From assembly GCF_024171525.1 (NCBI RefSeq), contig NZ_JALJZY010000003.1, positions 132,479-196,478 of the forward strand: 64,000 nt of DNA. Reading direction: 5' to 3'. The translations under genes were made by a program, and so were the position numbers. This document shows, in pieces, positions 57,637 to 64,000 of this stretch; within the stretch, counting starts at the first letter, position 1; every line of letters starts with the position of its first letter. The notes under the pieces are model-generated. The model was not told the origin of the DNA, made no database searches, and saw nothing but the letters and a program-made list of their open reading frames with translations. The DNA is from Neisseriaceae bacterium HSC-16F19. Lineage in GTDB: Bacteria > Pseudomonadota > Gammaproteobacteria > Burkholderiales > Neisseriaceae.

Positions 57637-58767
57637 ATGAATACATTTGATTTAAGCCAAGCCGACACCGTGGTTATCAAAGTCGGCTCCAGTCTGGTCA
57701 CCAACGGCGGCCACGGCATAGACCGCGAACTGCTGGCCGATTGGGCGCGCCAGGTGGCCGCCTTGCGCCAGCGCGGCATCGGCACGGTGTTTGTCTCCAG
57801 CGGCGCCATTGCCGAAGGGGTCAAGCGCCTCGGCTGGGCCGCGCGGCCGAAAGCGGTGCACGAATTGCAGGCCGCCGCCGCCGTGGGGCAGATGGGTTTG
57901 GCACAGGCCTATGAGGCGGTATTTTCGCCCTTGGGCATCCAAACCGCGCAAATCCTGCTCACCCACGAAGACCTGAGCCACCGCACCCGCTACCTCAATG
58001 CCCGCAGCACCGTGCGCACCCTGCTGGAAAAAGGCGTGGTGCCGGTAATCAACGAAAACGACACCGTCACCATCACCGAAATCAAGCTCGGCGACAACGA
58101 CACTCTGGGTGCTTTGGTCACCAATCTGATTGAGGCCGATGCGCTGATCATCCTCACCGACCAGCAGGGCCTCTACGACAGCGATCCGCGCAAAAATTCC
58201 GAAGCCAAGCTGTTGGCGCAGATTGCCGCCGACCATCCCGACCTGCCGTCCATGGCGGGCGGTGCCGGCAGCAGCGTCGGCACCGGCGGCATGTACACCA
58301 AGGTGATGGCCGCCAAACGCGCTTCCGCCAGCGGTGCCGCCACCTATATCGCCAGCGGCCACGAGCCGGACGTATTGCTGCGCCTGTTGGCAGGCGAATC
58401 CATAGGCACCCTGCTTACCCCCGGCACCAGCCGCGCCAGCGCACGCAAGCAATGGCTGATGGGGCAAATCCAGCTTTCAGGCAGCCTCACCGTGGACGAA
58501 GGCGCCGCCCAAGCCCTGCAACGGCGCCATTCCAGCCTGCTGCCCATAGGCTGCGTGGCTGTGGGCGGCCAGTTCAGCCGCGGCGCGCTGGTGGCGGTAC
58601 GCAATGCCGCCGGCGAAGAGGTGGCGCGCGGCCTGGTGAATTACAACCATCTGGAAATCGCCAAACTGCTGCGCCAGCCCTCGCACCAAATCGAGCCTTT
58701 ACTGGGCTATGTGGTGGAAGACGAACTGATACACCGCGACAATATGGTGGTGTTGAAGAAGGACTGA
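57637..58767 (+). CDS. proB: Glutamate 5-kinase
   Basis: A 376-residue kinase for the first step of proline synthesis. [28 protein letters not shown] and [17 protein letters not shown] are the kinase-domain motifs, and a C-terminal PUA domain (about residues 280-370) is complete. There is no clear Shine-Dalgarno; an uptake sequence stands directly before the ATG. An in-frame uptake core is read as QLSGSLTV. proA is not adjacent. Confidence 0.96.
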   Translation: MNTFDLSQADTVVIKVGSSLVTNGGHGIDRELLADWARQVAALRQRGIGTVFVSSGAIAEGVKRLGWAARPKAVHELQAAAAVGQMGLAQAYEAVFSPLGIQTAQILLTHEDLSHRTRYLNARSTVRTLLEKGVVPVINENDTVTITEIKLGDNDTLGALVTNLIEADALIILTDQQGLYDSDPRKNSEAKLLAQIAADHPDLPSMAGGAGSSVGTGGMYTKVMAAKRASASGAATYIASGHEPDVLLRLLAGESIGTLLTPGTSRASARKQWLMGQIQLSGSLTVDEGAAQALQRRHSSLLPIGCVAVGGQFSRGALVAVRNAAGEEVARGLVNYNHLEIAKLLRQPSHQIEPLLGYVVEDELIHRDNMVVLKKD

Positions 58768-58799
58768 GGGCGGTTTGGTCCGCAAATGTTCAGGCAGCC

Positions 58800-58898
58800 G
58801 CAGGTCGGATACTTGTATCCGACAAAAGCGCACTGCGGCGGCAATATGGAAACTGTGCAGCACGTATCAAAATGTCGGATTCAAGAATCCGACCTACG
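58800..58898. repeat. 99-bp element with GTCGGATTCTTGAATCCGAC-type ends
   Basis: CAGGTCGGATACTTGTATCC (left) and TTCAAGAATCCGACCTACG (right) are inverted copies, and each is internally palindromic. The architecture is like the elements at 8520-8595 and 58933-59034, but with different arms. Non-coding. Confidence 0.65.
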
Positions 58899-58932
58899 GT
58901 TGTGGTGCCCAAGGGTTTTCAGGCAGCCTGAG

Positions 58933-59034
58933 GTAGGGTGGGTGCTTGCACCCACGCGTTGTCTGGCTATTCGGAAATTCATCTTGTCGTATATCGCGAC
59001 AAAACGGACGCGTGGGTGCAAGCACCCACCCTCC
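58933..59034. repeat. 102-bp element with GTGGGTGCTTGCACCCAC ends
   Basis: GTAGGGTGGGTGCTTGCACC (58933-58952) is mirrored by GGTGCAAGCACCCACCCTCC. A single arm of the same kind occurs after the HINT gene at 59922-59946, so the gene lies between related repeats. The intervening 288 bases hold no other gene. Confidence 0.7.
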
Positions 59035-59055
59035 GCCTTGACTTCATAAAACAAA

Positions 59056-59880
59056 ATGCACACATCTATGGATGCAACAACAAAAGAACACGTTCTTTCT
59101 TCCGGCAAGGGCTGCTTTATCAAAGGTACTTTGGTGGAAACGCCGGAAGGCTGGACACCGATTGATGTATTAAAGGCGGGTGATTTAGTGATGTCGCGCC
59201 CGCAAAGCGGTATTGGCGAAGCGGTACCGAAACGGGTAGTGAATACGTTTCGTGCCGAGCAAAAAGAAATTTGGTATTTGTCTTTAGGAAAGTTCCCCAA
59301 GCGGCAAGGGGGCGGAGAACAGCTGGCCGTAACTCCTGACCATCTTTTCTGCGTTTACGGTGTGGTTACCAATCTGATTGTGGAAGATCCCTTATTGGGC
59401 ACCTTGGGAAAGGGCGATACGGATTTCGATATGGCCAGCGACCCTCAGGCTTGGGAAAAATGGGAAGCGTGGACAAAATTTAAAAATACGCCTTACGAGA
59501 TGCAAGCATACGGGCAGCCGATGTGGAAACGTGCCGATCAGTTGGCACGCGGCGATGTGTTGCTCGGATACAAAGACTACTATGTTGTTGAACAGTCCAG
59601 AGCGATTTATGCCATGGCCGACTTAAAAACGGCTTGGGTGCAAATGAACGGGCAAAATCAAGACTGGAAAAAGCTAGAAATAGGCCACAGATTTGATTTT
59701 TCAGAAAATTACTCTGGAGAAATCATCGACGCTCATATTAAAAACGATGAAATGCTGTTATCTGTTGATGAGCACGGAAACCGCCATTATGAGTTTTATC
59801 GAACGACTGTCTATGCGATTGAAGTAGAGGACTACCATAGCTATGGTGTGGGTTATCAATGTATTTTTGTTCATGACTGA
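59056..59880 (+). CDS. Orphan pretoxin-HINT domain protein
   Basis: A 274-residue protein whose main body is a HINT (intein-like autoprocessing) domain of the polymorphic-toxin type. GKGCFIKGTLVETPEGW opens it with catalytic-type Cys20; LAVTPDHLF has the TxxH motif (Thr93-His96); and AIEVEDYHSYGVGYQCIFVH closes it. In polymorphic toxins the toxin domain follows at this point; here a stop comes one residue after VH (VHD). There is no secretion or filamentous repeat region before it and no ribosome site. An in-frame TAA lies seven bases upstream. Codon use looks more AT-rich than its neighbours. It may be a decayed or silent cassette. Confidence 0.8.
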   Translation: MHTSMDATTKEHVLSSGKGCFIKGTLVETPEGWTPIDVLKAGDLVMSRPQSGIGEAVPKRVVNTFRAEQKEIWYLSLGKFPKRQGGGEQLAVTPDHLFCVYGVVTNLIVEDPLLGTLGKGDTDFDMASDPQAWEKWEAWTKFKNTPYEMQAYGQPMWKRADQLARGDVLLGYKDYYVVEQSRAIYAMADLKTAWVQMNGQNQDWKKLEIGHRFDFSENYSGEIIDAHIKNDEMLLSVDEHGNRHYEFYRTTVYAIEVEDYHSYGVGYQCIFVHD

Positions 59881-59921
59881 GACCGAAACGTGTCTTGCCG
59901 TCCATCATGATAAAAATATGT

Positions 59922-59946
59922 GCGTGGGTGCAAGCACCCACCCTAC
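59922..59946. repeat. Single GTGGGTGCAAGCACCCAC palindromic arm
   Basis: GCGTGGGTGCAAGCACCCAC followed by CCTAC equals one arm of the element at 58933-59034. It lies 42 bases after the HINT gene stop and before mrp. Confidence 0.7.
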
Positions 59947-60014
59947 ACACTGCCTCACCACCGCCGCCGTTTCGCGTACAATGGCGGCGTTTTGACTCCC
60001 CGCACACATCCATT

Positions 60015-61091
60015 ATGAGTACCGCCCTCCACACCGCCATCGAAGCCATCCCCCTGCCGCACAGTACCCGCACCTTGGGCGAAGAGCGCGCCTTGGCGGG
60101 CATTGCCGAACAAAACGGCGGCCTTGTCGTTACCCTGCGTTTTCCCTATCCCACCGCCCATATTGCCGGTACCCTCCGTGCGGCCGTGGCTCAAGCGGCC
60201 GCTGCCGGTGGTGAAACCCGCACGGTGGAAACCCGCATCGAAACCGAGATTGTCACCCACAAAGTCCAGCCCGGCGTGCCCACACTCAAGGGGGTGAAAA
60301 ACATCATCGCTGTGGCCTCCGGCAAGGGCGGGGTGGGCAAATCCACCACCAGCGCCTGTCTGGCCGTGGCCTTGAGCCGCATGGGGGCGCGCGTGGGCGT
60401 GCTCGATGCCGACCTCTACGGCCCCAGCCAGCCGACCATGCTCGGCACCGCCGGACAGGAACCGAAACAGCACGACAAGCATTTCATCCCCGTGACCACC
60501 GCAGGCGGCATCCAGATGATGTCCATCGGCTTTCTGGTCGATACCGACCAGGCAGTGGTGTGGCGCGGCCCCATGGTCAGCCAGGCGCTGCAACAGCTGC
60601 TGTTCCAAAGCCAATGGGACGAGGTTGATTACCTGATTATCGATTTGCCGCCGGGCACCGGCGACATCCAGCTGACCCTGTCGCAGAAAATCCCGGTCAC
60701 CGGTGCGGTGGTGGTGACCACGCCGCAAGACATTGCCCTCATTGATGCGCGCAAGGCGGTGGATATGTTCGGCAAGGTCAATATCCCCATTTTCGGCGTG
60801 GTGGAAAATATGGCGGTGCATGTGTGCAGCCAGTGCGGCCATCAGGAAGCGCTGTTCGGCAGCGACGGCGGCAAGGCGCTGGCCGGGCGCCTGAACGTGC
60901 CGCTCTTGGGCCAGCTGCCGCTCAATCTGCCGCTGCGTCTGGCCATGGATGAGGGCCGCGCCCATGCCCTCTTTGAGGAGCAGCCGGCCATAGCCGCGCT
61001 CTACACCGATGCCGCTTGGCAACTGGTGCAGGCCGTGGCACGCCAAGGCAAAGATTTCAGCGGCCGCTTCCCCAAAATCGTGGTCGAATAA
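60015..61091 (+). CDS. apbC: Iron-sulfur cluster carrier protein Mrp/ApbC
   Basis: A 358-residue P-loop ATPase of the Mrp family that carries Fe-S clusters to apoproteins. It has a short N-terminal MIP18-like region, the deviant Walker A motif GKGGVGKST from residue 103, and the cluster-binding CSQC at 271-274. The ATG at 60015 (MSTALHT) is chosen because upstream in-frame codons run through repeat sequence. The ribosome site is poor. birA-coaX follows five bases later. Confidence 0.94.
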   Translation: MSTALHTAIEAIPLPHSTRTLGEERALAGIAEQNGGLVVTLRFPYPTAHIAGTLRAAVAQAAAAGGETRTVETRIETEIVTHKVQPGVPTLKGVKNIIAVASGKGGVGKSTTSACLAVALSRMGARVGVLDADLYGPSQPTMLGTAGQEPKQHDKHFIPVTTAGGIQMMSIGFLVDTDQAVVWRGPMVSQALQQLLFQSQWDEVDYLIIDLPPGTGDIQLTLSQKIPVTGAVVVTTPQDIALIDARKAVDMFGKVNIPIFGVVENMAVHVCSQCGHQEALFGSDGGKALAGRLNVPLLGQLPLNLPLRLAMDEGRAHALFEEQPAIAALYTDAAWQLVQAVARQGKDFSGRFPKIVVE

Positions 61092-61096
61092 GCAGC

Positions 61097-62824
61097 ATGC
61101 AGGCGCAACACTGGCAATTGCTCGCACAGCTGGCCGACGGCCAGCGCCACCATATCCGCTCGCTGGCGCAACAGCTGGCGCTGCATCCGCAACGGCTCAA
61201 TGTGTTGTGGCAGCAGATGCCGCCGCATGTGCGCGGCCTGTTGCGCCAGCACGACGGCTATTGGCATTTGGTGCGCCCGCTGGCCATGCTGCCGGAAAGC
61301 AGTCTCTCATCCATTGCCGCCGAACACGGTTTTCAGGCAGCCCTGTTGCCGCAATGTGCGTCCACCAATAACGAAATCCTCGCCCTGGCGCGGCAGTCGC
61401 CCACCGCTGCCCACCGCCGCTTGTGCGTCAGCTACGAGCAAAGCGCCGGACGCGGCCGCCAAGGTCGGCAGTGGCTGAGCCGCAGCGGCGAATGTCTGAT
61501 GCTGAGCATAGGCTGGACCTTCGATTTGCCGCTGCCACAACTGGGCGGGCTGGCGCTGGTGACCGCACTGGCCATTCACGCCGCCTTGCAAGACCTCGGT
61601 GTAGCGGTGCACATCAAATGGCCCAACGACATCGTGCTGGGGCCGGACAAAATGGGCGGCATCCTCATCGAAACCGTGCCGCAGGGCGCGCAGACCGTGG
61701 CCGTTATCGGCATCGGCCTCAATTTCGTGCTGCCCAAGGCCGTGCCCGGTGCTGCCGCCATCCAGAATGTGGCGCCGCACACCCGCTGCGCCGATGTGTA
61801 CCGCCGCCTGCTGCACCATCTGTCGCTCTTGCTGCCGCAATTCAACCAACACGGCTTTGCGCCGTTTCAGGCAGCCTATGAAGCCGCCCACCGCGACCAA
61901 AACCGGCCGGTGCATATTTTGCAGCAGCAAAGCGTATTGCATCAGGGCATCGCACTGGGCATAGCCGCCGACGGCAGCCTGCGCCTGTTGACCGACAACG
62001 GCGAAAAACACATTGTCAGCGGCGAAATCAGCCTGCGCCCCGGCCCTGCCGCCGCAGAGCCTGCCGCTGTCGCGCCGAACAAATATCTGCTTTTGGACGG
62101 CGGCAACAGCAAACTCAAATGGATGTGGGTAGAGCAGGGCCGTCCATTACACAGCGGCCGCGCCGCCTACAATGACTTGAGCCAGCTGGGTGCGGATTGG
62201 CAGCAATACGGCGCCGGCACCACACGCATCATCGGCTCGGCCGTGTGCGGGCCGGAAAAACAGGCCAAGGTGGCGCAACAGCTGCCGCAGGCGGTGGAAT
62301 GGCAAAGCTCCATGAGCGAAGCCTTGGGCATACGCAACCATTACCGCAACCCGCAGGAACACGGTGCCGACCGCTGGTTCAATATTCTCGGCAGCCGCCG
62401 TTACAGCGAGCATGCCTGCGTGGTGGTGAGCGTGGGCACCGCCGTCACCGTGGACGCGCTCACCGCCGACAACCATTATCTGGGCGGCAGCATCCTGCCC
62501 GGCTTCCATCTGATGAAAGAAGCCATGGCCGAGCGCACTGCCAATCTCAACCGCCCGCTGGGCCGCCCTTATCCCTTTGCCACCACCCCCCCCAATGCCT
62601 TGGCCAGCGGCATTATGGATGCCGTGTGCGGCGCCATTGTGCTGATGCACCAGCGCCTGCAAAACCGCGGCGGCGGCACGCAAAAAACCGATGTCATCCT
62701 CACCGGCGGCGGTGCCGCCAAGGTGGCCGCCGCCCTGCCGCCCCAGTTTGTCTTAGACAATCGCGTTGAAATTGTGGATAATTTGGTTATCTACGGGCTT
62801 TTGAACTGGGTTGAACACACATGA
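61097..62824 (+). CDS. birA/coaX: Bifunctional biotin ligase / type III pantothenate kinase
   Basis: A 575-residue fusion. Residues 1-60 form a winged-helix region, 75-315 the biotin-protein ligase with GRGRQGRQW (118-126) and KWPND (174-178), and 329-575 a type III pantothenate kinase starting YLLLDGGNSKLKW with GADRWFNILG later. It joins biotin attachment and the first step of CoA synthesis in one chain, as known in Neisseria. Its ligase half would also modify the short carrier protein of the island. It overlaps the next gene by four bases. Confidence 0.95.
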   Translation: MQAQHWQLLAQLADGQRHHIRSLAQQLALHPQRLNVLWQQMPPHVRGLLRQHDGYWHLVRPLAMLPESSLSSIAAEHGFQAALLPQCASTNNEILALARQSPTAAHRRLCVSYEQSAGRGRQGRQWLSRSGECLMLSIGWTFDLPLPQLGGLALVTALAIHAALQDLGVAVHIKWPNDIVLGPDKMGGILIETVPQGAQTVAVIGIGLNFVLPKAVPGAAAIQNVAPHTRCADVYRRLLHHLSLLLPQFNQHGFAPFQAAYEAAHRDQNRPVHILQQQSVLHQGIALGIAADGSLRLLTDNGEKHIVSGEISLRPGPAAAEPAAVAPNKYLLLDGGNSKLKWMWVEQGRPLHSGRAAYNDLSQLGADWQQYGAGTTRIIGSAVCGPEKQAKVAQQLPQAVEWQSSMSEALGIRNHYRNPQEHGADRWFNILGSRRYSEHACVVVSVGTAVTVDALTADNHYLGGSILPGFHLMKEAMAERTANLNRPLGRPYPFATTPPNALASGIMDAVCGAIVLMHQRLQNRGGGTQKTDVILTGGGAAKVAAALPPQFVLDNRVEIVDNLVIYGLLNWVEHT

Positions 62825-63639
62825 AGTGGTTGTTTGCAATATTGGTGGCGCTGAACATCATCGTTTTCGGCAGCATGATGGCGGGCAAAATGATCCGCCA
62901 AAATCAGACCGCAGGCGTTGGCGAAGCGCCCCAACAGGCCGTGGTGGCACCGCCGCCGGTCATCCCCAGCACGCCCATCGTCTCCGTGGCCTCCGAGCCT
63001 GCCGCCGAAACCCCGCCCGCACCGGCAGCCGCACAGCCCGCGCCCAAAACCCGTGCCGAACAAAATGCCGAAGCACAGGCCCACGCCCGTGCCCAGGCCG
63101 AAGCCAAAGCCCGCAAGGAAGAGCAAAACAGCGGCGGGCAGGGCAATAGCGCCGCCGACAAACCGCAGGCCAACTGCACCGCCACCGCCGTGCTGCCCGA
63201 AGACGATTACCACCGCATTAAAGGTTTGCTGCGCTGGCCGCACAGCGCCAACCGCTTTGTCGAACAAAACCAGCGCAAGCCCTCGGCCAAAGCCAGCCGC
63301 ACCCGCTATATGGTGGTGGTCGGCGGCGGCAGCGAGGCGCGCGAACAGCTGAAAGAAAAAGGCTTTGAAACCAGCGTCAGCAATGGCCAGGTAAGCCTGG
63401 GCGTATTTAACCGCCGCAGCGATGCCGAATCCCTGCAAGCGCGTGCACAGGGCAGCGGCTTCTCCGCCAGCATTGTCCAACTGGGCGGCGGCGACGGCAC
63501 CGAGAGCGAAAGCCAAGCCCTGAGCGTAGCCAAAATGCGCGTGACCTTCAGCAATGTCGACGACCAGTCGGCCGCCGAAATCAACAAAATCATCGGCCGC
63601 TACGGCAGCCTGCAACGGGCCAAGTGCAAACGCAGCTGA
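62821..63639 (+). CDS. SPOR-domain-containing inner-membrane protein
   Basis: A 272-residue protein with an N-terminal membrane anchor (residues 3-23), a long Ala/Pro/Gln/Glu-rich periplasmic linker (about 30-115) and a C-terminal SPOR-like domain (about 160-235; QVSLGVFNRRSDAESLQARA). SPOR domains bind denuded peptidoglycan at division sites. Start and previous stop share ATGA, so it is coupled to birA-coaX. It ends at a strong terminator. Confidence 0.85.
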   Translation: MKWLFAILVALNIIVFGSMMAGKMIRQNQTAGVGEAPQQAVVAPPPVIPSTPIVSVASEPAAETPPAPAAAQPAPKTRAEQNAEAQAHARAQAEAKARKEEQNSGGQGNSAADKPQANCTATAVLPEDDYHRIKGLLRWPHSANRFVEQNQRKPSAKASRTRYMVVVGGGSEAREQLKEKGFETSVSNGQVSLGVFNRRSDAESLQARAQGSGFSASIVQLGGGDGTESESQALSVAKMRVTFSNVDDQSAAEINKIIGRYGSLQRAKCKRS

Positions 63640-63647
63640 AGCACAGG

Positions 63648-63680
63648 CCAAAGGGCGGATTTATCCGCCCTTTGGTTTTT
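63648..63680 (+). terminator. Rho-independent terminator after the SPOR gene
   Basis: CCAAAGGGCGGAT (63648-63660) pairs with ATCCGCCCTTTGG (63663-63675), followed by five T residues. A 13-bp perfect stem. Confidence 0.9.
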
Positions 63681-63760
63681 CAGGCAGCTTTGAAAGGCTT
63701 ATCTGGTTTTATTTTCAAGGCCCAGAGTTTGTTTTGAACTCGAAAAGGCTACCTGAAACG
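63679..63760. repeat. Partial inverted copy of the 315-bp MITE-like element
   Basis: The stretch GGCTTATCTGGTTTTATTTT to CGAAAAGGCTACCTGAAA matches the reverse complement of about 424-505 in the first full copy. The terminal CACTACTGTCCGGG repeat is missing, so it is a remnant. Confidence 0.6.
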
Positions 63761-63778
63761 ATAACAGCATCTGTATTC

Positions 63779-63896
63779 TCTCGCCCGTGGGAGAGGGTTA
63801 GTGAGAGGGCTGTGAGCGGCTGCTCATATCTTGAATGGATGGCTGTAACATTAAACGTTTAGCCCTCTCCCCAACCCCTCTCCCACGGGCGAGGGG
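63779..63896. repeat. Inverted repeat with CTCGCCCGTGGGAGAGGG arms
   Basis: TCTCGCCCGTGGGAGAGGG (from about 63779) is mirrored by CCCTCTCCCACGGGCGAGG (about 63876-63894), with further partial pairing inward. It lies upstream of the last gene start. No gene is seen in 63640-63995. Confidence 0.65.
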
Positions 63897-63995
63897 CTTA
63901 CGTTGGGTACAACCTGATAACATCCTTTACATCACACCCTAAAGACATCGTTTACACCGACAATACCGGTATGACCTTACAAGGAGGAAATACCG

Positions 63996-64000
63996 ATGCC
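63996..64000 (+). CDS. Start of a gene cut by the window end
   Basis: AAGGAGG (63980-63986) stands nine bases before an ATG at 63996, a very good ribosome site; only ATGCC is visible. The preceding near-repeats ACATCCTTTACA and ACATCGTTTACA resemble the terminal region of IS481-type insertion sequences, whose transposase often starts after such a leader. This identification is a guess. Confidence 0.4.

Noticed and set aside
59056..59880. A self-splicing intein inside a host gene
   Set aside because: The HINT gene has its own start and stop and lies between proB and apbC; neither neighbour is interrupted, and an in-frame stop lies just upstream.

Overview
The window is a chromosomal segment of a betaproteobacterium of the family Neisseriaceae. 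Four things point there. It carries dozens of copies of a 12-mer DNA uptake sequence of the AGGCTGCCTGAA / AGGCAGCCTGAA type, the dialects described for Simonsiella- and Kingella-like genera rather than for the pathogenic Neisseria. It has 20-bp dRS3-type palindromes (ATTCCCGCG-NN-CGCGGGAAT) in mosaic intergenic blocks. It has Correia-like 106-bp elements. Its gene order is neisserial: minC-minD-minE-oxyR, a BirA-CoaX fusion followed by a SPOR protein, and lpxD-fabZ-lpxA after bamA. Base composition is GC-rich. The species cannot be fixed from the sequence alone. No rRNA, tRNA or CRISPR array was seen.

Layout. 1-2.5 kb: mosaic repeats and hutU (histidine catabolism). 2.6-6.5 kb: minus-strand minCDE-oxyR and a folate-salvage ligase, then a small membrane protein. 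6.6-22.3 kb: a plus-strand run for translation and envelope synthesis (rpsB, tsf, pyrH, frr, uppS, cdsA, dxr, rseP, bamA, skp, lpxD, fabZ, three unknown genes, lpxA). 22.3-23.9 kb: an AraC-type regulator and a small membrane protein. 24-36.4 kb: a catabolic island, mostly minus strand, with hyuA/hyuB, an NCS1 permease, pxpC, pxpB, a biotin carboxylase, a biotin carrier and pxpA, and a divergent LysR regulator. 36.7-50.1 kb: S10, spc and alpha ribosomal operons, beginning at rplC without rpsJ or tuf. 50.2-53.6 kb: rsgA, a ChaA-type antiporter and an M48 protease on the minus strand. 53.7-57.0 kb: orn, pgi, pncC and a DUF2818-like gene. 57.6-63.6 kb: proB, an orphan pretoxin-HINT gene between repeats, mrp/apbC, birA-coaX and a SPOR-domain gene. 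The last 360 bp hold repeats, a possible insertion-sequence end and the first bases of another gene.

The housekeeping genes form familiar pathways: isoprenoid precursor (dxr) to undecaprenyl carrier (uppS); lipid A (lpxD, fabZ, lpxA); outer-membrane assembly (rseP, bamA, skp); and the translation apparatus. The catabolic island joins two chemistries for opening cyclic amides, the PxpABC type with biotin carboxylase partners and the HyuAB type, with a nucleobase/hydantoin-class permease. Its substrate is unknown.

The accessory signals are mostly small non-autonomous elements. They include a 315-bp inverted-repeat element inserted twice into dRS3 palindromes with about 10-bp duplications, a Correia-like family whose insertion supplies a stop codon to a protease gene, a 12-copy heptamer between a LysR-box palindrome and the LysR gene, and the orphan HINT cassette.
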